A stretch of DNA of 64,000 bases from Pseudomonas viridiflava (GCF_900589395.1 NZ_UUIS01000061.1:124001-188000); one strand, 5' to 3'; positions 1 through 9,529 are shown, numbered from the stretch's first letter. The notes: generated from the sequence alone by a model not told the origin. Made by a program: numbers and translations.

Positions 1-529
1 CCGAATACAACTGCATGGCCGGCGCTGTTCGGCGACTGATCCGAGAGCCCGCGTCAAGCGACGGTACATGCCCCACCCAATTGCTGGTCGTCGGGGCAAG
101 CCCGATATTGAGCAACAGTTGATTGGAAGCCTGAGCGCGGACGGTTACCGGCATTGCCGGTGAAAGATTTGACTCAAGCTGCACAGTTGCCCAGCCAGGC
201 GCGCGAAACACAACCACGGCAACAAACAGTGAGGTCGATTCGCCTTTTTGCCAGCGCGGCGCAGCTAGGCCGGTGGTGTATCGGGCGGTGCATAAGTAGT
301 CCTGCTGCCCCGGAGTCCAACGTGCCCAACTCCCTTCGGACACCATGACTGTGGAAATCGACTCATTCAAAGGCGACATCAGAGCCACAACCAGGTCGCC
401 TTCACGGGTTCCGGCCGGAAAATCTGCCACTACCGCCAAGGGCCCACTTGTCAGCAGGCTTGTAGTGCCCACGACTTCCCATGCCGTTGCGGGCCCCTGA
501 GCACCACACATCATCATGGCCTCAATCAT
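1..529 (-). CDS. Phage tail-region protein, partial (runs off the left edge)
   Basis: An open frame starts at ATG 529 and has no stop before position 1, giving at least 176 residues (MIEAMMMCGAQGPATAWEVV at the start). Its ATG overlaps the stop of the preceding gene as ATGA, which indicates translational coupling within the tail operon. It has no signal peptide or recognisable catalytic motif. The Ser/Thr/Gly-rich, beta-prone composition suits a tail-tip or fibre-associated protein. The function is unknown and inferred only from position downstream of the tape measure. Confidence 0.7.
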   Translation of the reverse strand, partial: MIEAMMMCGAQGPATAWEVVGTTSLLTSGPLAVVADFPAGTREGDLVVALMSPLNESISTVMVSEGSWARWTPGQQDYLCTARYTTGLAAPRWQKGESTSLFVAVVVFRAPGWATVQLESNLSPAMPVTVRAQASNQLLLNIGLAPTTSNWVGHVPSLDAGSRISRRTAPAMQLYS

Positions 530-1254
530 GAACGTGCTCCTACGGACCCGACCCAGCCGGTACCGACCCAGAGCAGAATCACCGTCGTCCAGGCGGTGCC
601 CTGAATAGGCTCCTGACTGTTGTTCCAGCGCATCCCGCTCGGCCATGTAACTTTGGCACCCCCGATGATATCCAGCACCACAGTCATTGCCCGCCCAGCC
701 GCGGGCGGATTGACGAACGAGACCGTGCGCGCCACATTCGCATTGATCGTAAAAACCTGCCCGGTGGCAAGATCCAGCACCGACGTTGCCGCGTTGAGGT
801 CAAGGTCATACTTTCGCAGGCTCGACGAGTACTCCACGCCCAGACCGTCCTTTCGGACTACAAGAGGGAGGCCGCCCTTCCCTGCTACAGCCGGTAGTCC
901 TGCCGCTGCCTGAGCAGCAGCGGCGGCAGACTGAGCGGAATCACGAAAGCCCTTGCTACTCTCAGCCTGGGCCTTTGCACTGATCGCCTGTGTGGCCGCT
1001 GCTTGAGCACTCACGCTTGCAGCATTAGCTTTTTGCGTGGCCGCCTGTACCTGCTCCTCGCCTTTGGTTTCAGCCGCCTGAGCACTTTCGGCAGCTTCCT
1101 CGGCGCGCTGATCAACAAAGTCCAGTGCCTGGTTCATCTGGGCGGCGAATGGCGGCAGTGCAGACATGAAGTTGTCCGCCAGCGTTGCAAACGTGCCGGC
1201 CGAGTTCTGTCGGCTCGGCGGTGTCGGCAACGGTGTAATCGTAGGTGTCGCCAT
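526..1254 (-). CDS. Phage tail fibre-like protein with Ala-rich coiled stalk
   Basis: This 242-residue protein starts MATPTITPLPTPPS at ATG 1254, which overlaps the preceding stop as TGATG. An in-frame ATG further upstream lies inside the neighbouring gene and was not used. Residues of about 45 to 120 are Ala/Gln/Glu-rich with heptad-like spacing, as in tail-fibre stalks. A Gly/Val-rich beta-type head follows to the C terminus. This layout is common in lambdoid and Pseudomonas phage tail proteins near the tail tip. Receptor binding is an inference. The next gene downstream is coupled to it by a 4-base overlap. Confidence 0.72.
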   Translation of the reverse strand: MATPTITPLPTPPSRQNSAGTFATLADNFMSALPPFAAQMNQALDFVDQRAEEAAESAQAAETKGEEQVQAATQKANAASVSAQAAATQAISAKAQAESSKGFRDSAQSAAAAAQAAAGLPAVAGKGGLPLVVRKDGLGVEYSSSLRKYDLDLNAATSVLDLATGQVFTINANVARTVSFVNPPAAGRAMTVVLDIIGGAKVTWPSGMRWNNSQEPIQGTAWTTVILLWVGTGWVGSVGARS

Positions 1255-2225
1255 CAGACGAGTCCTTCTACAGAAATGGAGCAGTCCGACACTGTCGGGC
1301 CGCTGATCACGATGTTGAATTCTCGGTAGTAGCCATAAATTATGGTGGCTTCGTAGGAGGCTTCGCCTATCCACACAAGCGGTTTGGCACGGTATCGCGC
1401 CAGCGTGCGTTGCACACCGCCCACCCGCATGGTCTCAACCATCACGTCGAATTCGGCCTTCTTTGAAAAGCCTCGCTCGACAATTTTGAAGTTGCCGAAA
1501 TCGTCCCGGTCTTTCTTGCTGTAGTCGGTAATCCCCACCGACGTCCCGTAGAGCGCTTCGCCCAGGCGCGCCATTTTCCCCATGATCAGTGTTGCGGCGC
1601 GGGCCACGCCCCCAGGCTTGGAAATCACCACCTCAATCGAACCGAAGCTGCCGGCGGGTATGTCCAGCACTACGAAGTCCTCCATGATTTCGACCGCGCT
1701 GAAGAAATAGTCGTACCAGTCGTTAATTCCGTCCGTGGAAACCGGTGACACCTGTGACTCGAACACGATGCCCTGGTACGGATCGGTCACCCGCACCAGG
1801 ATGGAAGCCGCATCAACGCCAAAGAACGCCAGCGCATCAACCGCTTTGCCGGACACCACCCGGAGCGAAATGCTCTCCGGGTTGCTGGTCACGCTGCTCA
1901 TCTTGTCGTCGAACATCGCCCAGCGGTTTGTGGCCCCCAGGTCGAGCCACTTCGACGGCGTCGTTGGAGCCGCTGTAGGGTTCACATTCGTATTGGCGAC
2001 CAGTGCTTCATAAATGCGGTGCTCCAGCATCACCTTCGCGCCCACTGTGTAAGCCTGGGTCGGACTCCAAAGCGGCTGGTCCGCCTCGGGCACGTTTGTG
2101 AGCAGTGAAGCCACCATAAATGGCTGATTGACCTGCACCACCAACGGCTCTGAATTCGGCGCCACCTGAAACGCCTGCATGGTTGCCAGGCCTGGCGAGA
2201 TCTCGACCGGTTCAATGATCCTCAC
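1254..2225 (-). CDS. Phage tail-tip structural protein with CBM5/12-like module
   Basis: The protein has 323 residues. The start is GTG 2225, overlapping the tape-measure stop as GTGA, so translation is probably coupled. Residues of about 53 to 93 contain W-(x)5-Y-T-V-G-A-K-V, then I-Y-E-A, and end in KW. This spacing resembles the carbohydrate-binding modules of the chitin-binding 5/12 family. The remainder is beta-rich and lacks known motifs. Its place directly after the tape measure is where distal tail and baseplate proteins are encoded. Glycan binding is inference only. Confidence 0.7.
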   Translation of the reverse strand: MRIIEPVEISPGLATMQAFQVAPNSEPLVVQVNQPFMVASLLTNVPEADQPLWSPTQAYTVGAKVMLEHRIYEALVANTNVNPTAAPTTPSKWLDLGATNRWAMFDDKMSSVTSNPESISLRVVSGKAVDALAFFGVDAASILVRVTDPYQGIVFESQVSPVSTDGINDWYDYFFSAVEIMEDFVVLDIPAGSFGSIEVVISKPGGVARAATLIMGKMARLGEALYGTSVGITDYSKKDRDDFGNFKIVERGFSKKAEFDVMVETMRVGGVQRTLARYRAKPLVWIGEASYEATIIYGYYREFNIVISGPTVSDCSISVEGLV

Positions 2226-5200
2226 GAGAACAAATCCTCTTCCAGTTTGCGAGGCAGAAGGTCGGTGTTGTTCGCCGTCTTCATGGTGTTTTTGGCAATG
2301 GCAAACAGCGCCGCTTTCAGCTCGGCGCGCAGCGCCCTCACTTCCTGTGCCGTCGCCTGGCCGTCGCCACCATTGTTGTTGGCCAGCATGGCGGCGGTCT
2401 GGTTGGCGTTGTAGATCCGACTGGGTCCTGTGATTTCAAGCTCAGGCCCGTTCTCACCCACCAGGCGCATACCGCCCCCGAAATTGCCCCCAGAAGCAAA
2501 GCCAGGGATTTTCACGGTTTCCCCATTGGCCTTGCCTGAGTTGGCAATCGTGCTGGCCAGATCGGCATAACTGAGCGATCCATTTGCCAGCGCTGCCGTC
2601 CATGTGGCTTTGCCAGACGAGTCCAGGCCCCTACCCAGCACCGCGCGGTACACCGACTCCAGCAACAGCGCGTTGTTATCGTAGTTATTCTGCGCAGCCG
2701 CCCCGGCGTCCTTACCGGCGAGCGCCGCCACGATGGCCGAGTTCATGGCCTGCATGGCAGCGGCAACGGACATGACCGAGTTGTCGATGCCATTGAGCGC
2801 ATCGAGCTGGGCCTGGGCGCCGGAAAGCTGGGTGTCGAACTGGGACATCTGCAGGTCGTAGGCCTTTTTCGCGGCCTCGATCTGCTTGTTAAGCGCTTCC
2901 ACCGATTTCTCTGCGCTGCTGAGCTGCTTGCCGTTGAGCGTATTCAGCTCGGCGACGACATTGGCTGTTCGACCTTGCTCGCGATTGAAGTCCTCAAGCG
3001 AGGCATACAGGCCGGTGTCGTTGGTGCTGACGGTGCTCAGCGCATCATCAAGACCCTCGAAGCCAGCAAGAGAGCCGCCCGATCGCGCCTTGGTCAGAGC
3101 GCTTTGCAGCGTGGCCTGAGCCTGCACGCGCAGCTGTTTCACCGTGTCGTCTGACGTGCCGGTCAGCGATTTCAGCGCACCTTCGAGCGAAGAGCTCACG
3201 CTCGACAGATCGCTGATGTTCGCTGTTACCGTGCTGAGCATGTCGCTGAAGGAGGCGGTACGAGCGTTGTATGCATCTGTCGCGGCCTTCTGCTCGGCAG
3301 CAATGGCGCGCTGTACGGCCGAGAAGCTCGCTGTAGCCGACGACATCAACTGCTCGGCCTGGGCATCAGCGATAGCCTTTGCCGCCTCAGCCGCTACAGC
3401 CGCCGCGTCTGCCGCCGCTTGCGCGGTGGCTTCCATCGCGTCAAACACCGTGCCAGCCGCTGCCGCAACGCTCAGCAGCGATTCAAGCATCGCTTTGCCG
3501 GCGGCCGACGAGTCTTTCTCGGCCGCCTCCACCATGGCCCGAAACGCATCTCGCGTGGCCGGCAGTGTGATGCCAAGCTTCTTGATTTCCGCTGTCGTGT
3601 TGGCAATGGCGCGTGCAGTGTTTTCGGATTCGGTGTGGAAAGCGCTGTAGTAGTCCGCTTCACGCTGTTGCAGCACCGCATAGACCTGCGCCGCCGCCTC
3701 GGCATTGGCCGTCATTGCCGTGAAGGTCGCTCTTCCCGCCTCTGTCGTCACGTCGATGGCTTTGAGCATGTCGCGGAAAGCATCTTCCGTCGCCGGCAGC
3801 TGGACGCCCAAGGCGGCGAACTGCTGACGCACACCCCGAATCGAATCGCTGGCCCGCTGGGTTTCACTGGTGAAGGCCGTGTAGTAGCTGGTGATATTCG
3901 CGTTGAGCGTGTCGATGTCGCCCGCTGAGTTGACCAGGCTTTCGACAACCCTGGCACCAGTGACCGAAAAGGCCGCAGCCTTGACGCCCATCAGATCCAG
4001 GCTCGCATTGACGCTGTACAGGTTGTTGACCAGCGTTTGAAGGCTGTCAAAGGTCAACCCGTCCAGGGTCGCTGCTGTAGCCGAGTTGATCGCCGCCACA
4101 GCAGAATCGCCCAGACTGGTAAACCAGGCCGTGATATCCGCCTGGATTTCTTCTGTCGTGCGGTCCTGGGTGCTGATGTTCAACCGCTCGACATTCAAGC
4201 CATCGAGCACTGCCTCGTTGAGCGTCACATTCAGCGCGGCGAACAGATCCATCGCACCGATCACGGTGCTGTTGTAAGCAGCGCCAAGCGTTTCGGCCAT
4301 CTCAGCATCTTGCATCTGGCCGTAGACGAAGCGCTTTTTGTTGCTGCCGAACAGGCCCCCTTTCTTCTTCTGGTACTGGAAATCCTCGGCGTTGAACTCG
4401 CCGCCGGCGACCGACAGAGCCATGCCGGTATCTTTGGTGGCCCACTTGGTGCCGAACAGCTTTTCACCGATGAAGGTCTCGACTGCGGTGGCCAGGGTCG
4501 ACCCCGAGAGGATCGCGCCCATCTTCCCGCCGAAGATCGAAGAGGCCATACGGTCAGCAAGGCCGATGGAAGCAAACGTCAGGGCGCGGTCAAAGCCGAC
4601 CATACCCGGGAGCGCCCTGCCCACCTGCGAAAGCTTCGAGGTCTGCATGTCGCTGGTGTCATAGCGCACACCCGCGTCGTACAGCTTGCCGCTTTGGTAC
4701 ATGCCCATCAGGATCGCCAGCGGCCCCATCATCGCTGAGGTACTCGCCGCCGCACTGGCCGCCGCCGCGCTTTCAGCAGCGGCATAGGACACTGTGCCCG
4801 TGATCGCGCCGAACTGAGAGGCATAACCCGCCGCAGCGGCTTCCATGCCCACCGACAGCGATGCAGCGGTGACGCCTTGGGCGCCGACAACGGCTGCGGT
4901 TTGCGCCGCTGTGGTGCCGGTGATGGTCGCCATCAGGCTGCTAAATCCGCTGGTGATCGACGCGCCCACACTCGAAAGCATGGACGTGTAGTAACCCACA
5001 CCGCCGGAGACTGCGCCACCAATACCGCCAGTGGCGTAGCCGCCAGCGATACTTGAGCCAACACCGGTCAGGGAACTCCACGCCTGGTACAACGACTTGC
5101 CAATGCCCGCCAGCGAACCGCCGCCCAGGCCGCCGATGGAGACACCGCCAGAAGAGCCGCCAACGCTGCCGAGAATCTTGCTCCAGACCGAGCCCAGGCC

Positions 5201-8200
5201 TTGACCATTGTCAGTGCCGGTCAGCCAGTTGCTGATCGACGCCAGCAAGGGCTTCGTGGTCAGCATGTGCATGATCTCGCCAAGGGTTTGTTTGAAACCC
5301 TTCTTGAGGTCATCCCACAAGGTGCTGGCCCCGTCGCCGATGTTCGACCAGGCGCTGGCAAAGGCTTGGTCGATCCGGTCAATGGCGCCCTCTGTCATCT
5401 GCCCCCACAAGGTGGCCTTCGAGCGATTGACCTCATACTCGTTGCCCAGCTTGACCAGAGCATCCTGGTAGAGAGCAGCCTTCTCCGGGTACAGCTCCAT
5501 GGCCCGGTTGAGCGCGTGCTGCTCTTCGGTGTAGTCCTTGAGCAGTTTGATCTGGGGATTGAGACGGTCAACGATGTCATTGGCCTTGTTGGCCTGTTCC
5601 AGCGCCTTGTTCGCCTCCAGTTGCGCCTGGGTCATTGCGACCAACTGATCGTACTCCTTGCTGCCCAGGGCGATGTTCTTGCCGGCCAGCTCCGCCTTTA
5701 CGGCTTTCTCGACGTTAAATGCCTCGACCGCAGCAGTGCCGCGCACGGTGGCCTTGGCCTCCTTTTCCAGCCATTCGACTTCCGTGCGCATGGTCGCGAT
5801 GGTCTTGGCAACCTCCAGGCGATCTTGCGCATCGTGCTGGGCGTTGATGGCCTTGGTGACCTTTTCCCGTGCGCCAGCGCCGGTTTTCAGCAGTTCCTCT
5901 TCGATTTCCTGCTGAATGGTCAGTGCGCGGATGTTTTCGGCGCCAGCCAGGTACGCATCGGCCATGGCGTTCGACGACTTGACGGCGATCTCGGCTTTCT
6001 TGATGAACTCGTCGAGCGCCTTGGTCTGTTTCTCGATCAGCTTTTCGCTGTCGGTCTTGGTGACATTGTTAGGGGTGGTGCCAGTGACGACCTGCGCCAT
6101 GGCCGCCTCTGCCTTCTGAAGCGGGGTAAGTACGACTGGCGCAGGAGCGACCGGCGCTGTGCCTCCATTGGTTAAAAGCCCGTAACCTGTCAGGTTCTGC
6201 CCAGGCGTGCGCTTTTGAGGAACCATCAAGGGGTTGTAGAGCTCACCGCTTGTCATGCCCTTGGCGCGGTCAGCAATACGGTTCATCTGCTCAATGGTTT
6301 TATTTGCACTCTCTACAGCAGCATTCGCGGCGTCTTCATGGCCTTTCTTGATCGCAGCAGCTGCGTCAAGCTGAGCTTTCTCCTGGGTATACAGAGCTAC
6401 CAACTGAACCTTTAGGGCGGCTTGCTGAGTTTTGTCGTTCTTCTTTACCGCCTCCTCAAACTCCTTGAGGACATCAGTTTGCTTGGAGATGATTTGAGCC
6501 TGTTTGGCTTGCTCCTCGGTCAAACCCATTTTTGCCGCACGATACTTGGCCTCAGCCTCTGCGTTTGCGCCCAGCAGATCGCGGGTTTCAATCAGCTTTT
6601 CAATGTACTTTTCCCACTCAGCGAGCTGGGCTTTGGTCTGCCCGCCGGCAGCCTTTACTGCATTATTTTGAGCCTGAGCCGTAGTGTTTTTATCGGTCTC
6701 ACCCGTCAGAAGCGCGAGTGTCTTCTGCTGCTTTTCAAGCTCTGCACTCAGGTCGGTGACCTGGCCTTGGCTGGACTCAAGAGCCTGGGCCATTTTCTCT
6801 GTAACACCCGGAATCTTGCGCAGCTCATCGGCGACCGACTTCCAGTCCACGACAATCCCGGCGGCCTGATCCTTCGAAGCCTTACGCACAAGATCAAGCG
6901 CCGCTTGAGTCTCGGCCGGGAGGGTGACAAGACCTGCCATGAGGCCTTCAGCACCAGCAGCTCCCATGGAGCGCAGATCGTTCTCAAATTTATCGGCCAT
7001 TGCGCCGGACATCTGCGCGATTTCGGCCTGGGTTTCCGCGATGGTGGTCCTGAGCTCGCGAAGCGTTACGGCTTGAGTAGCTCGATTCAGCCGCTCAAAG
7101 CGCTCGACCAGCTTTTCAGTAGGATCTGCCAAGTCACCCAGCCGGGTCTCAAGCTCACTGCTGTTGTCACTGAGGCTGATAAATGAATAGGCCACGGCCG
7201 CAGTCATCGCGATCAGGCCCACAGGGCCTGTCAGCAAGGCCAGCAGGCCACGGCCAGCGGTAGCCGCCAATGTCCAGGCGCTACTTGCACTGGCTGCTGT
7301 AGCAGTGGCGGCATTGGACGCTTGCACGGCTGCGTTGACTGCGAGCGTGGTTTCGCCCACCCCAGCGATGGCAGCGGCCCTGGCTTGAGAGGTCGCTGCG
7401 GTGGTGGCCGCAAGTTGAACCTCGGCAGCCTGGATCTGCTTGATGATCGCCACTTCAGCAACACGGGCCTCAACCATCCTGTTTCGTGCTGCAGCTCGAC
7501 CCTGCTCGCTAATTTGTGCCGCCAAGCGAGACTCTTCCAATGCTCGCTCCGCAGCGAGTGTGGTCTGGACGTACCTGAGATTGTTGATGAACACCTGCTG
7601 CCGTTGGCGATCAGCGGCAATCTCGGCATTCACGCGAACCAATACAGCTTGCGCATCTGCCTGACGAGACTTGGCCAGCATCACGGCCTGGCTGGCAGCG
7701 GCAGCATCGGCATTCGCCTGCTTGATAGCGGCGACGGTGCTATAGGCGAGCGCGCCGGCTTGCTTGAGGGAAGCAGCCGTTGCCAACCCAAAGCCAATGA
7801 CAGTCTGACCAAGGCCGAGAGCCAGCCGACCACCAACGATGTATGCCAGGGTTTCGGCAACATTGGTCACACGCGCCAAGTTTTCTTCTACAGCTGCCGA
7901 ATCTGCGGTCAGAGTGTCGATTGCTTTCGACATTTCAACAATGGTTGCTGCGACCCTGGAACTTACCTCCCCCGCCTGGTCAAGGCGGCCGATCAGTTGT
8001 GTGTACGAGTTGCCCATCGCGGTGATGCTATTGCCGATGGTGACCGCAGTCTTCGCATACAGGTCGTCAACTGCCTTTTGCTGACTCTGCAAAGCCTTGA
8101 CTACAGCGTCGGCAGTCAGCAAGCCAGCCTGGCCGAGCGTACGCAACTCGCCGACTGTCTTGCCCATACCTTTGGCAATCGCCTGGGCCAGCGCCGGTGC

Positions 8201-8776
8201 CTGCTCCATGACGCTATTCAACTCTTCGCCGCGCAGCACGCCGGAAGCGAATGCCTGGCCTAACTGGATCAATGCGGCGTTCGCAGAAGATGCCGAGGCG
8301 CCAGAAATGGCCATGGTTTTCGAGATCGTGCCGACGATGCCGGCCACACCCTCGCCGGTCAGTGCCAGCTCTTTCTGATTCGTGGCGATCCGTTGATACA
8401 GCTCGGCGGTTGCGGTCAGAGGTTGATATGACTCTTGAGCAATGGAAAATACAGCCTTCTGAGCCGCTGTAAATTCAGCCGCTGTCGATGTTACAAGGCG
8501 CAGGCGACTCGCAATGCTGGCATAGGCGTCGGCCTGGGCCACGAGCGAACTGATGCTCATGCCAGCAGCTACAGCGCCCATTGCATTGCGCAGCATATTG
8601 CCGGCAGACAAAGCGCTTTGTCCGGCACGAGCAAATGCCGAATCTACGGTCGACAGTTGACGATCAATACGCCCGGAGACTTGCGCCACAGTCGCGTCAG
8701 CGCGAGCCATTTCCTGACGCAACTGTGCCGTTGTCGCTTCGAGACGGATCAGCATCCCTTGGACTTCTTGCGACAT
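2222..8776 (-). CDS. Tape measure protein
   Basis: This 2,184-residue protein sets tail length and sits inside the tail tube. The N-terminal region (about residues 65 to 240) matches the tape_meas_nterm pattern: an ALIQLGQAFASGVLRGEELN stretch, then repeated Ala-rich helices. There is a hydrophobic segment near residue 515 (LLALLTGPVGLIAMTAAVAY) and a Gly-rich linker near the middle. The C-terminal half has a duplicated unit of about 75 residues. The C-terminal end has a DUF4214-like stretch (VYRAVLGRGLDSSGKATW) and the GFASGGNFGGG...GENGPEL motif typical of tape measures. At about 0.15 nm per residue the predicted tail is near 330 nm, which is long for a siphophage. A terminator-like hairpin precedes the gene. 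Confidence 0.96.
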   Translation of the reverse strand: MSQEVQGMLIRLEATTAQLRQEMARADATVAQVSGRIDRQLSTVDSAFARAGQSALSAGNMLRNAMGAVAAGMSISSLVAQADAYASIASRLRLVTSTAAEFTAAQKAVFSIAQESYQPLTATAELYQRIATNQKELALTGEGVAGIVGTISKTMAISGASASSANAALIQLGQAFASGVLRGEELNSVMEQAPALAQAIAKGMGKTVGELRTLGQAGLLTADAVVKALQSQQKAVDDLYAKTAVTIGNSITAMGNSYTQLIGRLDQAGEVSSRVAATIVEMSKAIDTLTADSAAVEENLARVTNVAETLAYIVGGRLALGLGQTVIGFGLATAASLKQAGALAYSTVAAIKQANADAAAASQAVMLAKSRQADAQAVLVRVNAEIAADRQRQQVFINNLRYVQTTLAAERALEESRLAAQISEQGRAAARNRMVEARVAEVAIIKQIQAAEVQLAATTAATSQARAAAIAGVGETTLAVNAAVQASNAATATAASASSAWTLAATAGRGLLALLTGPVGLIAMTAAVAYSFISLSDNSSELETRLGDLADPTEKLVERFERLNRATQAVTLRELRTTIAETQAEIAQMSGAMADKFENDLRSMGAAGAEGLMAGLVTLPAETQAALDLVRKASKDQAAGIVVDWKSVADELRKIPGVTEKMAQALESSQGQVTDLSAELEKQQKTLALLTGETDKNTTAQAQNNAVKAAGGQTKAQLAEWEKYIEKLIETRDLLGANAEAEAKYRAAKMGLTEEQAKQAQIISKQTDVLKEFEEAVKKNDKTQQAALKVQLVALYTQEKAQLDAAAAIKKGHEDAANAAVESANKTIEQMNRIADRAKGMTSGELYNPLMVPQKRTPGQNLTGYGLLTNGGTAPVAPAPVVLTPLQKAEAAMAQVVTGTTPNNVTKTDSEKLIEKQTKALDEFIKKAEIAVKSSNAMADAYLAGAENIRALTIQQEIEEELLKTGAGAREKVTKAINAQHDAQDRLEVAKTIATMRTEVEWLEKEAKATVRGTAAVEAFNVEKAVKAELAGKNIALGSKEYDQLVAMTQAQLEANKALEQANKANDIVDRLNPQIKLLKDYTEEQHALNRAMELYPEKAALYQDALVKLGNEYEVNRSKATLWGQMTEGAIDRIDQAFASAWSNIGDGASTLWDDLKKGFKQTLGEIMHMLTTKPLLASISNWLTGTDNGQGLGSVWSKILGSVGGSSGGVSIGGLGGGSLAGIGKSLYQAWSSLTGVGSSIAGGYATGGIGGAVSGGVGYYTSMLSSVGASITSGFSSLMATITGTTAAQTAAVVGAQGVTAASLSVGMEAAAAGYASQFGAITGTVSYAAAESAAAASAAASTSAMMGPLAILMGMYQSGKLYDAGVRYDTSDMQTSKLSQVGRALPGMVGFDRALTFASIGLADRMASSIFGGKMGAILSGSTLATAVETFIGEKLFGTKWATKDTGMALSVAGGEFNAEDFQYQKKKGGLFGSNKKRFVYGQMQDAEMAETLGAAYNSTVIGAMDLFAALNVTLNEAVLDGLNVERLNISTQDRTTEEIQADITAWFTSLGDSAVAAINSATAATLDGLTFDSLQTLVNNLYSVNASLDLMGVKAAAFSVTGARVVESLVNSAGDIDTLNANITSYYTAFTSETQRASDSIRGVRQQFAALGVQLPATEDAFRDMLKAIDVTTEAGRATFTAMTANAEAAAQVYAVLQQREADYYSAFHTESENTARAIANTTAEIKKLGITLPATRDAFRAMVEAAEKDSSAAGKAMLESLLSVAAAAGTVFDAMEATAQAAADAAAVAAEAAKAIADAQAEQLMSSATASFSAVQRAIAAEQKAATDAYNARTASFSDMLSTVTANISDLSSVSSSLEGALKSLTGTSDDTVKQLRVQAQATLQSALTKARSGGSLAGFEGLDDALSTVSTNDTGLYASLEDFNREQGRTANVVAELNTLNGKQLSSAEKSVEALNKQIEAAKKAYDLQMSQFDTQLSGAQAQLDALNGIDNSVMSVAAAMQAMNSAIVAALAGKDAGAAAQNNYDNNALLLESVYRAVLGRGLDSSGKATWTAALANGSLSYADLASTIANSGKANGETVKIPGFASGGNFGGGMRLVGENGPELEITGPSRIYNANQTAAMLANNNGGDGQATAQEVRALRAELKAALFAIAKNTMKTANNTDLLPRKLEEDLFS

Positions 8777-8794
8777 TTACTTTTCTCCGGGCAT

Positions 8795-8815
8795 AAAAAA
8801 CCCGCCGGAGCGGGT
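8795..8815 (-). terminator. Intrinsic terminator-like hairpin between chaperone and tape measure
   Basis: Read leftward, ACCCGC-loop-GCGGGT forms a 6-bp GC-rich stem with a 4-base loop, followed at once by six T residues. It fills the short gap between the frameshifted chaperone stop (8837) and the tape-measure start (8776). It therefore lies inside the late operon rather than at its end. Confidence 0.65.
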
Positions 8816-8836
8816 ATCTATCTGAATGAGCCTTTG

Positions 8837-9453
8837 CTATGCAGCATCGGTTTTGCGGTTGATTGCTGCAGCCCGGAACCCCATACGCAGGTCTTTGGCC
8901 ACCGCTTCTTTGCTGCGCGGCTTTTCGCCTGAGCCGAAAGGGCTGGTGCTGCGCAGGAATTCGACCTTGGCATCCCATGCCATGAGAATCTCCGGCACGG
9001 CCGCCGACCAGGCTTCACTCGGTGGCCAGCCCAAGCAGCCAGTGGCTATGCTGAACAATTCGTCGACATAGCTACCGTTGCCGGCGCGCTTTACTTTTTT
9101 GTCTTGGCGGTCGCCGACTCAGCTTCAACAGCAGCTTGCTGGTCAGCGGTCTTAGCAGCGGGATTCAGCAAAGCGCTCAAGTACTCCACCAGCGGCGGAG
9201 TAACGCTGATGATGCCGGCCTGGTAGACGTCCTCTTCCAGAGCCTCCACTTCGGATGGCTTCAGTGCCAACCCGGCACCGGCCATGATCACTTGGATAAT
9301 CGCGCTCAGGCTGAATTTCTGGACTTCCTGCATTGCCGGCAAGATTCCGCCCAGCGTGCGTTCAATACGCTTCACAGCCTTCAGGTTGAAGGCCAAGGTG
9401 TAGATTTCAGTGCCAACTTGAACGTCAACGGTGCCGTGGTCAGTCTTGGACAT
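8837..9453 (-). CDS. Tail assembly chaperone G-T fusion, made by -1 frameshift
   Basis: The G frame (9453 down to 9091) ends in AAG TAA. Just before that stop is the heptamer A AAA AAG. Shifting -1 there opens a frame from 9094 to a TAG at 8837 without interruption and adds 85 residues, for a fusion of about 205 residues. The extension includes CLGWPPSEAW and PEILMAWDAK, the conserved pattern of tail-assembly T domains. This is the lambda G/GT arrangement, in which G coats the tape measure and the minor GT product recruits tail-tube subunits. Position directly upstream of the tape measure agrees. No separate start with a Shine-Dalgarno exists for the T part. Confidence 0.85.
9091..9453 (-). 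CDS. Tail assembly chaperone G
   Basis: This is the 120-residue unshifted product (MSKTDHGTVDVQVGTEIYTL...). It has a short beta-rich N-terminal part, then LKAVKRIERTLGGILPAM and an Ala-rich tail. The pattern resembles the GP5-like tail assembly chaperones of HK97/lambda-type siphophages. It lies between the tail tube and tape-measure genes, the usual position. It is the major product. A small fraction of ribosomes is expected to shift at 9094-9100 into the T frame. Confidence 0.83.
   Translation of the reverse strand: MSKTDHGTVDVQVGTEIYTLAFNLKAVKRIERTLGGILPAMQEVQKFSLSAIIQVIMAGAGLALKPSEVEALEEDVYQAGIISVTPPLVEYLSALLNPAAKTADQQAAVEAESATAKTKK
9094..9100 (-). promoter_or_regulatory. Programmed -1 ribosomal frameshift site A AAA AAG
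   Basis: The codons are ACA-AAA-AAG-TAA, so the third base of ACA plus the next two codons form A_AAA_AAG in the zero frame. This is the most efficient -1 slippery heptamer known in bacteria. The -1 frame is open for 85 codons. A strong downstream stem was not obvious by eye. Confidence 0.85.
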
Positions 9454-9529
9454 GGGAATTTCTCTTGATCGAATTAGGAAGGATTACAGCGAGCGCCGCA
9501 AAGGCAGCGCTGCTAAAAAAGCGGATGCC

